DNA of 64,000 nucleotides from NCBI GenBank assembly GCA_013396525.1, contig VWYX01000008.1:434001-498000 (forward strand), read 5' to 3'. Origin of the DNA: Chaetorhynchus papuensis. Lineage: Eukaryota; Chordata; Aves; Passeriformes; Rhipiduridae. The translations under genes were made by a program, and so were the position numbers. The notes beneath the pieces are model-generated. The model did not search any database, had not been told where the DNA came from, and was given only the letters and a program-made list of their open reading frames with translations. Below are positions 49,976 through 63,720 of this stretch, in pieces. How positions within the stretch are numbered: position 1 is the stretch's first letter; each line of letters opens with the position of its first letter.

Positions 49976-52900
49976 GGCGAGATTAGTAGTAGGATCTGGG
50001 AGACCATCAAGTACCTCCAGGAATAAAAAATAATTGCTACCCAGAGCAGAGAAACATCTCTAGACTATCTCTGAAATTGTGAAAAACAACTGGAAATTAT
50101 ATGAAGATACTTGTAAAAAACAGCAATTTGAAAATAGCCTAATTTATGAGGCAGGCTCTGCAGTACTAAAAGATTCTCATTAACTTTGTCCAGTAACAAG
50201 AACTATGAAGAATAAGATGCTACAATGGGAAGATTATGATTGCACATAAACGTTCATAAGACATCTCAGTTTGCAAGATCGATTCTGTAATTTGGCTAAT
50301 TTAAAACCATAATTTCCAAAGGGAGTTGTTCTGTCCAGCATTAAGCTCTTGCAGGGCCCAGAGCTATAACGTGTTTGTAATCCAGCAGTGTTGGAGATGA
50401 TGCTGTGACTAAATCCTGCAACAGGCATCATGTGATAGCAGAGCTCACTTAGTGGGATCCAGTTGAAATCCAGGAAATTCAGCCTTTTTTTTTTGGACCA
50501 TGGGTGCCACAGTTGTAGGCCTCAGCTGTCACTTTGGAAAAAGCACGGCCCAGGCACCAGCCTTGGGAGCAATATTCTCCCTACCAAATAATAAAACCAA
50601 AATTAATAATGAGAAAAATAAAATAAAATAAGTAGTCCCAGAAGCAAAATCCCTTAGCCTCTGCTGGCCAGCAGAGGTTGGTGCCCTAATTTCCAGTCTG
50701 CCAGGATGCTCTCTCCTGTGCTTCTGACCACTGGCAACTACAGTGCCCCAGCCCCTAGTAAGGGCCTGTGTCATACTCACAACAGAAATATTGTCATGAT
50801 AGCCATGTCTCTCTTCTGAGATTTGGGGATAAACCCTTCAGCCAGGAAAGGACCTAGAGCCCCCAAGTCTTTCTGGATAACTGTTTCAGCCATCAAAGAA
50901 GAAATTCCACAGTAACATCACCCCTGCGAACACACAGTTCTGACCTGTGAAGACAAAAGCTGTTGGGAATTTTTTTCCAAGTCTTCTGCCGACACGAAGG
51001 CATCAGTCTGCCTCATCAGACATTGCTGAGATCTCACAGACACAAGGTTACCCTTAACAAAATTAACTCTACCATTTGTCATACACATCCTCTGGTGCCA
51101 GCAGCACAAGGTGCAGTTGCTTTAGGCTCTGTTTTAATAATTTTTTCCAAGTGTAGAAAAAGTCTAATCTTACTTTTATACAATACCTACTACTATTTGT
51201 GGTATTACGGCACCCATATCTGACTCATCCTGCATAAAGAAAAGGGCAAACCTCCACCTCCCTCATTCAATAATTTTTGCATCAGGCTTAGCTGCATGCT
51301 CTTGATGCAGCTCCTCTTTTAGAAAGATATGCAGTTTTGATCAAAGACTTCCACTAATGGAAAATCTATCATATTCCCTGAATGATGCATTCCAATAATA
51401 AAATACTTTGGCTTCTGAAAATGTGCTTCATCTTTCCTGATCAAATTCTCTGACTTTCAGGCTCAGCCTCAGGATCTTGTTATGTTGTGTCCTCATGATA
51501 AATGAATCCCCAATACCAGGCATCCACTCTGTGTGGAGTAGATATGTCACCCCTTTCGCTTTTCTTTGAGAAACAAAAGCAAACAGAAGAAAACAGAAGG
51601 AAAAAAAAAAAGCCCCCATATAAATTTGTTTAAGGTTAGCTCAATGTTTTTAGACAAAAGATGAGTAAGCCTCATCTTGCATCACCTCCTAACCAAGAGT
51701 CAAGCACAGGAGTTCAGATTTAAAGGAAGTCAAAAGGGATAGTCATTACATACCCCTTCCCACAAAAAAATAAAAAAGGAACAAAAAAGAAAAGGATCTA
51801 ATAGAAGACTTTTTTCCCCATGTCCTTTCTATAGACCTATCAGAGCAGATTGAAGTAAAGAACTTCTAAGCACCTCCCTCAAATGGGAAATACAAGGTGA
51901 GATCCTCACATGCAAGATTATCAAGGAATTCTCTTTCTAACGTTCCTTCAGCATTGTATCACAGATTTACAGTACTCTTAGTTATGTGGAGTAGTAAATA
52001 AGCATGGGAATTTCTATCCGAGTGAGACAAAGCTACAGAAGTGACCAAGGAGATGAACACAAAGCACCATTTTGCCAACACAACAGTCCTACTGATGCTT
52101 AAAACAAGGTGAAAAAAAGTGGATATGAGGAATATCTGGAAAACACGTGAAAAAGGAAACATCTTGTGGTCTAATTCTGACTGTTATTCACCTCTTGGGA
52201 GCAGCAACAGATCTTTAACAGAGTATGGCAGCTCCAGGATCACAGGAGTAAAGCACTAAACTGGACTGAAAGCCACCTACCTGACCAGCAAACTTCTCTG
52301 CTTTATATAGTGAAACACTTCAGCAAAGTGTTTACTACACCCACATGGAAAATAACTCTGTAAAAAGAGCAAATACTCCTCTGCTGACTCAGAAAGAGAA
52401 GAAGCCCCAGTCTTAGGAAAAGCTCCACAGTCACATAAAAACATTACCTGACATGGAAGAAATTTTCAAAATCAGAAATGCTGCTCAATTTTAATGGTGG
52501 GCAACGGAGAGGAGAAGTTACACAGACAATGCAAGTTAAGCCACGACTAACTTTATCTGGTTTGGGGCATGATCACTGTAAAAACATGTTGCTTTGGTCG
52601 AGCCAGATATATCTTCTGGTATTTTGTCTCCTATTTGAAAAATACCCTTTGCCATACACACTACTCAATAGCAAAGCATTGGTAAGGGTTTCTTTTATTA
52701 GGTCAGTAACAAAACAGCATCAGTACAGTAATAACCAATGATAGACAATGGAGTTTAACTATCCAGCACCTAGATATCCTATGTTCTAGCTTGCTTTATG
52801 TATACACACATTCCAATAGTCTCAATGCATTTTTTACAAGTTGGTAGCAGCTTATGTTAACAATTTGCACACACAAACATACACATATAAACCTCAGCAG

Positions 52901-55042
52901 GAATCATTTTGTATTAATCAGCCCAGCAAAGAGAACCAGCAGTAAGTGGAATTCCCAGTAGTCATGCACAATTTGTATGAACAGTGAAGGCCAGATAAGA
53001 GGGGGAGAGGAAGAGACACAGGGAGACACAAGGAGAAAAGCAAGCAAAGCCACCAGTTGCAGACAGGCTGCTGTCTCCCAGTTCTTCGGGTAAAAAGCTT
53101 AGGGTTGTCAAGAGGCAGTTGTCCATATCATCATATGGAAAAGTCTGCTTGGCTAAAAACAGCTTTTAGAATTGCATTTGTAAAGCTAGACCAGTTGGGA
53201 GGGCAAGGGAAAAAAAGCTGATGAAGAAAGACCTTAAGTTGCAGAGCATTAAGTTGCATGTTTAGGAGAATTAATAAGTCCTCAGCTGGGAAGTTTAGGC
53301 TCACCTAAGCTACCCTGCAGGAGGATGCATTTTTTTTGATGAAAGAGTTTCTGTTCAGGTCTGTTGTTTGAGAAGCGTGGTGACCACATGGGCTTGGGGT
53401 CACATTTACAACAGAGATACTGTAAATTCTTGCAGACCTACTAAGCAAGCCCAGCTGGCACAAAAGGTACTATGATGAGGGTGTTGGTATGAAAACAGGA
53501 GAACTACATTAACTCTACCCAGGACAGTGACAATCACTAAACCTCTCTTCATGTGATTGATGCAAGGAGAGACAAAGGCAAAGTGAGCCCTTTAACTTTG
53601 GTACAGTATTTCTCAGTGTGCAGTAATTGCCTTTGTACACATTAGCAGAATTACTCAGGTAACCACTGTGGTCAGGCAACGTGTCTTTATACAGACACAC
53701 TTTGAAGGTCAACCTTAGCAAACACTGTGGCTCAAGTCATTCTGAGATATTAAACAGAAGTGGTCTAGCAGAGCTGCAATTTATTATAAAGTGAAAATAA
53801 GGACACTTCAAGAGGTGAAATAATTAAATGTATAATCAAGTTTCAAGTATTGAATATTTAGTCAGGAAATGTACAAAGATATCCTCCTATTGACTTAACA
53901 CAGAGGTTCAAGGAAGAAATCTGTTTGAATGCCCAGGCAGCCGTGGCTGACCATATTGTGAATGTCAGCTCATTGACTCAGCTAGTGAACTCTTGCCATT
54001 TTAAACTCAGGCAAGTCATTAACCATGAAGAAAAGCTAAGATTATTAGTTAACTGCCTATCCAGTTGCAGGTACAAGCACGGCATAATCTGAAGAAACAA
54101 GCATAAATAAGTATTTCCTGCATTTTAGAGCTACACATGACATACAGAAACCCCAGAGGTGCTAACATCATGGCAGAAACTATGTAATTAAAACCTGCTA
54201 ATATAATTTGCAAATAGAAGGCAGAAAAACATAAAAACGTGTGTGAGGCTTTTGGGGAGCTCCAGGAGTCTGGTAAGGGGTACAAGCATGTGACATTCCA
54301 CAGTACTGAGGCAGGCTGGCTGCGTGCCAGCGTCAGCCACTTAACTGCACCCTGCAAGAATTCAGCTGCAAATCTTTGCTTCCTTTATGTCTTTCATATC
54401 TTTTCAATTCTCAAGGCAAAAAGGCAAAGACAAAGTCTTTCAGCTGGAGTTCTTTCATCCAAGAACATTCTTCATCCAAGGCCAAAGGTTCACCATATCC
54501 TAAAAGGCCTTTGGATCTGCATGTTCAGTCATCTTCATCCAAACGTATTTCTTTGGGAGCATTATTCAGTCCTTGTGGCCGATCCTAAAAGAACACCAAT
54601 AAAAACTATCTTCATTCCTTCAAATACAATCTTCAATGGCTTTATCTCTAGGACCACTGTATAAGAGCATTGCATCAAAGGTGCAAAACAGATTCAGAGA
54701 TATTTCAATTAAAACCACAGCACACTGAAACATTTTTCTATGGTTTTCGGAGTTTTAGTTTTTGTCAGCTCTCTAGCTAAAGGTTTCCAAAGTGAAATAG
54801 GCTTTCTGGAAAACCACACACATATACACAATATTTTTCCCCTGTGCTGACAGCTGTTTAAAAAGACCATTAGCTTTCCTAGGACAATATTTCTAAAAGG
54901 ATAAACATTGTGATATATCTGTATATTACACAAGTACAAAGTACTTTGAATACAAAACTCGAGAATATGAGGAGGTTCTGTATCTGCTTAAATTGCTTTA
55001 CTAGAGTAGGGAGAAGCAAAGTTTCCTCTTTGGAGGAGCAGA
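49976..55042. other. Intronic stretch with no recognised gene
   Basis: AT-rich with scattered chance frames. A purine-rich patch at 52998-53040 contains a 10-bp tandem duplication (GAGACACAGG then GAGACACAAG at 53013-53032). No transposon was recognised. Confidence 0.55.
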
Positions 55043-55061
55043 GTTTCCTCTGAGAGGAAAC
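55043..55061. other. Perfect 9-bp inverted repeat with 1-base spacer
   Basis: GTTTCCTCT, a single G, then AGAGGAAAC. A further direct copy of GTTTCCTCT lies just upstream at 55021-55029. GAGGAA is an ETS-type core, present here on both strands. Confidence 0.75.
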
Positions 55062-55289
55062 AAGACAGTTATTTAATGGGGCATGATAATGCCATAGAAC
55101 GCAAAGCAAAAGCCCCTGCAATTTTAACTTGTGAGTGTCTGAAACAGAAAAGGTGTCAGCTAATCTTGGTTTCAAATACCATATTTTAACTTGTCCATTA
55201 GTATTCAACATCATCTAGCGCACATTTCCTCCAACTTCTTTTCTTATATGTATGAAGTTTCTCAATCCTTTCTGTCCTTTTTAAAAAAT

Positions 55290-55630
55290 ATTTTCCCAGA
55301 GTCATCTATCCACCTCTTCCTTTCTTCGTTCTGTCTAAATATCTTCTGCTGTTTTTCTCTTCAGTTAGCCTCTCCCTGCTACTCTTCTTTTCAATTCCAT
55401 GAGTCCCTTTAAGATTTTAGTGTTGGCCTTCCTCTCTGCATCATTCACAACTGAGTTTTGGTGTCCAGAGTCTCTCTGCCCATTCTGCATCTCCTGACCC
55501 TTTTCAGCCTAATTCCCCACAGTCACCTCCAGTTCTTTCCTTTATTATTTTTTGTTCTTCACTTCTCTTCCTATCCCACTTTCACCCAAAGCCATTGAAA
55601 CTTTAGTTTTATTTCTTCTTTTCTGGATGT
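55290..55630 (+). repeat. Pyrimidine-rich strand
   Basis: About 340 bases in which C and T dominate the plus strand, in repeated CTTC, TCTTC and CCTCTCC runs, without a fixed unit. The minus strand, which matches the host transcript, is correspondingly purine-rich. Confidence 0.55.
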
Positions 55631-55757
55631 TACCAAGCCTCTGCTCTTGCACCACCCTGCCAGACTCGTTCACAAACTGTTTCTAGAATGAAGGGTCAAT
55701 CACGCCTTGTTCTAACAGCATGAAAAGACTAGAGGAGAGTCAGTGTTCAGCATAATT

Positions 55758-55797
55758 AAAAAAAAAAAAAAACCAAACCAAAACACCACAAAACTTT
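55758..55797 (+). repeat. A15 tract plus CCAAAC-type run
   Basis: Fifteen A bases followed by CCAAACCAAAACACCACAAA. It belongs to the recurrent A/C-rich tract class in this window. Confidence 0.85.
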
Positions 55798-58700
55798 CTC
55801 CTTAAAAGCAGTGCTGTCAGTTTATTATTATGAGACTTGAAATCATTAGTTTCATTACTGATGTATCTGCAGCTTCTGAAGGACTTCCATAAAAAAACTA
55901 CACTCCAAAGCAAGTTTCAAGTTTTGATGGTTACAAGAAAAGCATGAAACATGCTTCTGTCTTAGCTAAGTGAATCACAAGTGAGAAAAAGTATAATTCA
56001 ACCCTAATATTTTAAAGCCTTCAATTTTTAAGGCAGCTGTACAACTATTAGCATTCTGACTCACAGGGGCTGACACAAACCTGATCTGAATAGAAGAGCA
56101 GACTGTGTAAAAGCTTAAATCTACACCTGATTTTGAGCTATTCTGAGTTAACACGGTTTGGTCAGAATATTAAAGGAAGGGAAGCAAAAAAAGGAAAGCT
56201 GATCTCAAGCAGGGACCACATGAATGCCATTAAAAAGCCACTCATACACTGAAGATGTAAAGGCGGGCAGGAAGGTTGTCTCAGTAACTTTTAGACAGTT
56301 TTGGATGGAAATGACCAGCAGTGACAAGTGTTTGGTAGTTTGCAGGTTTCAAACCAGTGAAAATGGAGAAAAAGCACAAATTTCTGCATCAGTTTGTGAT
56401 ATTTGTTCCTATCAAAAGTCATTTCTTGATCTCAAATTAGAAGCCATTTCCCCTGCAATGGGAAATAAACAGGTCAGATAAAGGATATTTATGAGGATTA
56501 CTTCTTCTTTGGATGGAATGTAATCAATAACCCTCATGTTAAAGCAAGATGATGGGGAGGAAAAAGGTGCTGAGGTGAATTTAAAGGCGCTGAAGGGCTC
56601 AGAAATCAAATCTTTTATAACATTAACTTTTCGAAAGATGTTAACAAGTCATATTAGCTCAAACAGAAGCTTCCTATTGACTCTATTCTGCCTTCAAGGC
56701 CCAACCAAAGCAGATATCAGATTTTAAATCTGATAAAACTCAAATGGGATTTGGTTTGCAAAAACAACTCTTTTTTTAAAGTTTCTTAATTCTTTAGTGT
56801 CCTTTGTTCTTTAGGCTTTTAATGTGTAAACTAGATTTCTGTGCACCAGAGTCAATAAAAAAACTTTTAGCTAAAAAAGGGGACAGTGAAATAAGGGACC
56901 ATGTATCTTCTTGTAAAACCAAAAATCATAAGCTTGTTTTAACATCAAAATAAATGTAAAAAGAGAAATTAGAATGTGTTAGCAACAAGCTGAAGGAAGA
57001 CTGAAGGCAAAATGAGAGGGTGTGCTCTTAATTTTTTCCCAAACAAATTTCAGGCCTATCACATCTTCCACCTAGTCTATTATACAATTAAGAATCTTTT
57101 TTTTGGATGCTGAGGCCTTGCTAAATTTATTCAGAACCAGATCTAAGCTATTGCTTTCTGCCCTGGCACTGACATTAAATAGTCCTTAGTTTTCCCCAGC
57201 TGACTCCTGAAAAACAATAAAATCAAAAAGTGCCACCAGCAAGCTTGGTGCTGGGTCAATGTTCTCTGTGCAGTGTGAAAACAAACTGTGAAATACCATG
57301 AAGTACTTGGAAGCACTCACAAACAATTTTCTCAGTGTTCCCCCCTCAGCACTGGAGGTGGCTGCGGGTCGAGCCAGTGCTAAGACAAATCTGAGCTTTA
57401 CAGCTGTTGAAATACTTAAACCACACCAGATTTTAAAGTTATGTCATGGCAGTGCAGTTATTACTGCCACAGGATCTGCTGATGGCATTTGAAGCTCTTA
57501 TTCATCAAGGGGCCCAAATAATTGAAGCAATCCATCTGCTCTATGCACTCCCCCTCTGCCTATCCTGGGAGTACTTCTTGCCATGTGATGTTTGCCAGTG
57601 ATGTCATACAGCCTGTTAGATCTCCTCAGAACTGTGCCGTGATGGAGCAGAGTTAACTAAAATATTGCACCTGTTCCAAGCTTTCCCTTTGCAAAAACCT
57701 GATGGGACATGATACTTGGCAGCGACTGTCATAACTGATCAAGCAGTTGCCAGACTCTTGCATGTTTCCTGAAGGCTGCTGCTGTTTTTCATCATGAATT
57801 CCAGATAATTGAAATAATTGACCTGCTCTAAGGCCCTGCTTTGACTGCAGCGTTTTCAGCATTGGGACATTTGCCTATTGTCGTATTTGGTTAAGAGCAG
57901 CAGAGGCTTTGATTACTCTTTCACAGGATGTCACAGCACCACAGAGTGACCTTATTTGCAGAGTTTGTGTTACTGAACTGCCAGACACCCTTCTGCCCTC
58001 TGCTCTCACCCCATGGCTCACAAGTGCAACACCCAAGTGTTAGAAAGGTATAGAAAGATGAAATGAAGGAAAGCATGCAGGCAGGTTTGCAAGCAGGCTG
58101 AGAATGGGAGGAGTAATTTAAACACCCCAGTGCTCTGTTGCTTAAATGAACTTCCATTAAGGTTTTTTTGCAGTAGTTAAGGAGCCTACAAATGTTTTAC
58201 ACAGGATCAGATACCCAAACTTATGCTTTTCACCACTTATTATGTAGTTAAAGGACAGACTCGCCTGTAGATTGATATACAGATTTTTAGAATAGTCCAA
58301 TTAACTGTACTAGCCATAAGAAGCTTTGATGTATTCTTCTGCTGAGGTGTATAGATCTTACTTGTAGTCAGATTACATTGCTCACGTTTATTTGAGAAGA
58401 ACAAAAGTACCACATTCCCTCACTAGATCGCATCCCACTCCTGAATTCACTGTATTCATTTCAAGGATGGATGATCAATTGTAATCTTTTCACTGCTTAG
58501 AGTCTGAGCAGGTCACAGACTGACTGACAGTGACTGTAAGAAGTCTTCCCAACACTTTCATTAAAATCTAACAGTTCTGCAGCTGTACTTTAAGGCATTC
58601 TGTATTGTGCCCTGCACAAAACACAGACAAAGAATTATTTTTAAAAGACCACTTCTAGCATATCATCCACTTCTAATAATGCTCAGCTTTTCTAAAGTCC

Positions 58701-60756
58701 AAGCTTTTTCTTTTCAGCTTTTTATCTTCAAACAGACAACACTGAAATGAATAAAGAGAAATGCTGATTTTATAGGGAAAAAACTGCCAAATCTTATACA
58801 GATGTACAGCTAGGAATGATAACAACATTAGTCACAATTATCTACCCACTTAAATATTTTTTTTTTTAATTTGAATGTAAAGGAAACCAACTCAGAAAGT
58901 CAAGATGATCTGTTAATAACATCAGTTTACAAGTAAACTATGTGATAGAAGGAATACTTTTTCCTTATCTTGCATCAAGCTTTTTGGTCTAGGAAGTGCT
59001 CACTGTTCCTTGAGTAAAAAGGCTTGATGTGTATTAGTTTAAAGACAAAGTCAAATTCTGACATCCAGAAGAAATTTAGGTTTCCATCAAAAATGAGAGT
59101 CCGTACCAGCAGAGAGGGACAAAAAGTTCACTGCAGGCCCAGAGAGCAGCTGGTATTGCTCCTGACCTTCAGGGGGTCCCTTCTAAACCTTCAAGTTCTT
59201 ATAGCAACACAGGACATTTTTCCCATTGGGAAAATCTTAATTAAAAAAAGAAACTCACCTAATGGTAGTTTCAAATTTATAGAGAAAAGTTTTTCCAGGA
59301 AGACTCAATACCCTACTCCAGTGAGTCTTTGTCAATCATCACTTACTTGAGGTAAAAAAAGATGACAGAAAGGACACTGCTGTATTTATGTACACAACTG
59401 TGGCGTGAGAGAAATCCACCTTTTGATGAAATAGCTTTTTTTTTTTACATACACTGGTGATGATTGATTGTAGAAAATTCAAAAGGGTGACTTTACAGAT
59501 AATTGGCCCTGACTAACAAAAGCAAACAACATTGCAGCTTTTTGTCAGCACTGGGATGCAATTATGCACCATTAATTAAACTGGCATGCCAATGAAAGGT
59601 CAGATAACACAACATAAAGGAAGAAGAAAGTAGTTCTGTACTTTGAGAATGTTATTGCTTGAAAACGTTTGTGCTTATATAGCACTCTTGGAGTGGGAGG
59701 AGATCATTCTTCATTCAAATCAGGTGAAAATTTGGAGTCAGATTCTGGTCTGGCTCAAGTACAGAACATGAAATAAAACAAGGTGATGGAACTAAGGAAG
59801 GTGTTGCAAACTTTAAGGCACCCACCTATCCTTTCATCTTGAACAGGCAGGTCTGCCCAGGAATGGGCACATAACACAAGGCAGAACATTTTCACTTAGC
59901 AGGGGGTCAGTAACCTTGTGAGCACTAATTTAATTCAAAGCAGAAGACCTAACTTTACTTATGACTGCATATGCTTTTATTAAGATAATCTACTGCTCTC
60001 AATGCTATTTTTATTCGATGCCTTCTCCCAGTCACCAGTCTGATTGCTCTCAGTGCCAACATTTTAGGAGGCAGATTTGCCATTTGTGATGCTCTGCATC
60101 ACGAAACTTGAGCCACAATTAAGAAAAAGAACCAAAAAAAGTCATCTTTGTTAGCAGTAAATATTTTTTTTTTCCCCAAGAGAAGTCACTTTTAGCTGGA
60201 TTCTTCCCTGTCCATCAAATTGCTTTCCCCCTGTTACTTTATTTGCACAGATTAATTTGCCAGTGAATGACAAATGGCAGGAAGCTTTGTGTTTTTGTAC
60301 ATGTATTTCAAATACCCTAGTAAATAAAAGGCACAATAACTTATGATATCATCTCTCCATGCAATATATATGGCTTTTCCTGATTCTTTCAATTTTTCTT
60401 AATTGATTAGAAATAAATATGCAGCCTTGAAGGCCAAAAGCTTCTGAAGTAAAAAGCACACAGTGTTCTAATGTTTATCACTAATGGAGTCAACTGTGTC
60501 TCTTTGCCAGGCTGAAAGAGATTTGCAAAGATATTCCAATCCTGCTGCTTCCTCTCCCAAAGCAGAACTGGGACTTGGCAGCAGGTGAAGATGGGCAAAA
60601 TTGTGCCAAAGAACATCTCAGGGACGTGCCTTCTCCTTGGCAGGCTGGAGCTGGGTTAGGTGACCTACTGGAAGAGCAACAGAAGTTGACAGCATTTGAT
60701 TTCTCAAGTTCAGGCTACAAAGTTTGGGGTCTTGGCAGGGGCAGGGGTTTTTTCTT
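55798..60756. other. Intronic stretch with no recognised gene
   Basis: AT-rich sequence with short frames only and several T or A runs of 8-10 bases (for example near 58857 and 59439). No repeat family or exon was recognised. Confidence 0.55.
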
Positions 60757-60803
60757 TAAAAACAACAACAAAAAGCCAAACAAAGCAAGAACCCAACAAA
60801 ACG
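60757..60803 (+). repeat. A/C-rich low-complexity run
   Basis: AAACAACAACAAAAAGCC followed by AAACAAAGCAAGAACCC-type sequence. Same class as the other A/C-rich tracts. Confidence 0.7.
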
Positions 60804-62900
60804 CCAGCTAGTTTACCCCTGTCTACCCATACTCAGATACATTCCCCCTCCCTTCCAAAAAGAACACCAGATCCAGTTAAATATTGAAGTGATTAGACTG
60901 TCGACAAAGAACAGAAATTGACTGAATTAAAAATATTTTCATTTTTCTTTCCAGTTTAGTAGAGAAATCTTGTTTTCAGCACTTCCATTTCTTGCACAAA
61001 CCTCCCTGACATACTAAAAAACCTGAATCTGTCTCCTTTCCTCATGTTACTTTAACTTTTCACATAATTACAGAGAATTTGCTAATGGTTACGCTGAGCA
61101 CTTAAATCTAATTTACCAATAAGGCAAGTTAAACTTCCACAGCAAGTTATGCAGGATACATGTTTCAATACAGCACTATACCATCACACTTGGTAACTTA
61201 AAGGCAAGCATTTAATTGCATGAAAATTTTTGAGAGAAGGTGAGGGAATCAGTGTAATGAGACTGTCTTTGAACAAACTTTGTGGAATAAGCACTGATAA
61301 AAATATCAAAGAATTGCTGTTGAAAGTGAAATTAAGTCAGAATAAGGTAAGTCCCAGTTCCTGGAGTTTAACTTGATGCAAAATCTAAGCAAAAGGGAAC
61401 TTGAAAACTAGGCTAACCTCTCTTTCATTTTGCATTTCTCTCTGCATTGAAGTTGGGAGTTATTTTAAACCTGTGATTTTGTCTAACTGCACATCTCAAA
61501 TAGCAAATATCTCTTCCTTTTCAAGTCTCTCCAAGTTGCTAGAGAACACTTTTGATACTATTCATTGTATCCAGCCTTGTGCTTAGGCAGCAAATGCTCC
61601 TCTTAGGCAATGGTTATCTTGAATAGCTGGAGCATCATTAACTTGTCTCAAATGCCCCATTTTTAGAGATTGGCCTTGTTAGGAACAATTTTGAAAGAGT
61701 ACAGAAGAGCTGAAAAGGACTGAGTATTTTAGATTAGGCTATTATAGTAAAATTGAGTATCCCAATCAAGTTCTTTGGTATCTAAACTGATTTATCACAT
61801 CCTAGCCCTCCTGTGCTAAAAGAGGTCTGAAAAAAGCATGCACCAGAAATTTTGTAGCATTTCATGTTCGGCTTCGTCCATCCCCACAGGTCAGGTTCCA
61901 ATTTCGAATAAATTATCTACTAGAAAATAAAAAATGCTCTACCTTAATATTGTATCAGTATACCAAAGCTGTGTCTGACATCTCTCAGGCTCAGTCTAGC
62001 AGACAGTAATTAGGAGACAATGGAAGTGATTTTCGAGAGAATCCCTGGTTGTTTCTAAGGTAAGGAAGCAACAAAGACACTTGGGGTATTCCTTCCAAGG
62101 CAGCTCAACTCCCAACAGCACCTCCTGCTCACATTCACAGCCCAGGTTTCCTTCCAGTTTCTCCTCCAGCCAGTTCTACAAGAAGCAAGCAGGCATTTGG
62201 ATGACCTCTGTGTGCCTTCCACCTCCCTGAAAACATGGCTCATAAGATGAAAATTGTCTCATTTCACTGCTAAAATTCTTGTACGGTATTCAGTTATTCG
62301 GTGACCAAGTAAAAAGGTACCCCCCACATCATACATCACTAGAATATTTGAAAAAGCCTTCAAAACCAGGACATTCAGTACAAAGTGCTGAAGAAAACCA
62401 GAGGTAAACGAAATTGTACCCAAATGTTACTAATGGACCTAAATAAAACACATAATACTCCTGACTACCACCTAGACAAGAGTAATATTAGTTTTTAAAC
62501 CTCTCTCAGAAGCAGCAAGTTCTCATTCTTTCAATGAAAAAAGGCCATTATTCATATAAATGTGGTCAGGGCCATTCTCCTAATATGCAAGAGGAATGCT
62601 GTGTTTACATGGGCACAGTTTGGTGCTGGGCCGGGACTCATGTTTAATAAGACAAGAGTTCATCTAATTCAAGGGTTTAATATTATGTAATTAACTTTTT
62701 GTCAACGCAAATCAGAACAGTTAATGTAGGTTCTGATACCACAGTCAGAGGCAGGCGAGCAGACCCTCACTCTCCAGGGAAGCCCTGTTGACTCCAAGGG
62801 TGCTCCAAGCTGATGAATCCTGGCATTCTCTGCACTCTCACTGCAGCCACATTCCTAGAGCATCTGTCCATAATGATCTGGCAGTGGGATGGATTTCCTC
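60804..62900. other. Intronic stretch with no recognised gene
   Basis: AT-rich with chance frames of about 60 codons. A more balanced patch at 62720-62900 has no coding character that I can recognise. Confidence 0.5.
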
Positions 62901-62929
62901 CCTTGCAGTTTTGAATTCTAGGAAAGCCT

Positions 62930-63720
62930 TATTTAAATGTGAGGGAAGATGCAAATAGTTATTAGATAGCCTTAGAAGAACATGATTAGATGGTGTTTTT
63001 CATCATAATATTGCTGATGATTACTCCCTCAAGTCTCTTCAGAAGAGGCTAGGACATTCCACACGCACCCAAGCAGCTTTCAAGAGGAAATGCAAGACTA
63101 ACCATTCTGTTTTGAAATCCTGCATAATGATATGTACTATAGAATCAGGTTTTGTTGTGTGTTTTTCAATTTAGCATGCATAATTTTCAGTTTTGCTAGT
63201 AATTCAGAAAGCTTTAATGCTTACTTAATTAGTCTAAGCTTGGTAATTCAGCCAATGAAAGCTAAAGTGTTTAATTTATATTAATTGTAAACAATGTTAA
63301 CAGTTAATTTTCTGAATGATGGAGCAACATAAAAGCAAACTTGAGTAACACTAGGATTAATTAATTGATTAGCTAGTTTCTGTTGAGAATTATATTCAAT
63401 AAGAGTCTGTCAATACAAATTGCTATCAATTGCAACTTTATGAAGTGCCAAGAATAATGGGTTCAGGTGCATACTAGAACTAGTTGTCATGAATGCCAAT
63501 TTACCGCAGAGAAATGGATTGTTTATCACCTAATTTAATTTCAGACAGCTAACTCACTTGTAATAACTCATTTTAGCATTGAATTTTCAAGAACTTGAGG
63601 GTTGTTAAAAGCAGCAGCTTGCTGTAATAAGTTTGCAAATTTAAATTCTTCTGTAAATAATTTAAAGCAGACTGTAACTCAATTTTGCCATTGACTACTT
63701 GGAAAATATTTAGCAATTTT
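62930..63720. promoter_or_regulatory. Candidate enhancer-like block rich in homeodomain cores
   Basis: A non-repetitive AT-rich stretch with an exact octamer ATGCAAAT at 62949-62956 and many TAAT/ATTA cores, including CTTAATTAGTC near 63223, ATTAATTGTAAACAATG near 63280 and a GATTAATTAATTGATTAGC segment near 63355. The wording is smooth, without simple repeats, and the only CpG is in TTACCGCAG. This pattern is common in deeply conserved vertebrate developmental elements, but AT-rich DNA also yields such cores by chance. Confidence 0.33.
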
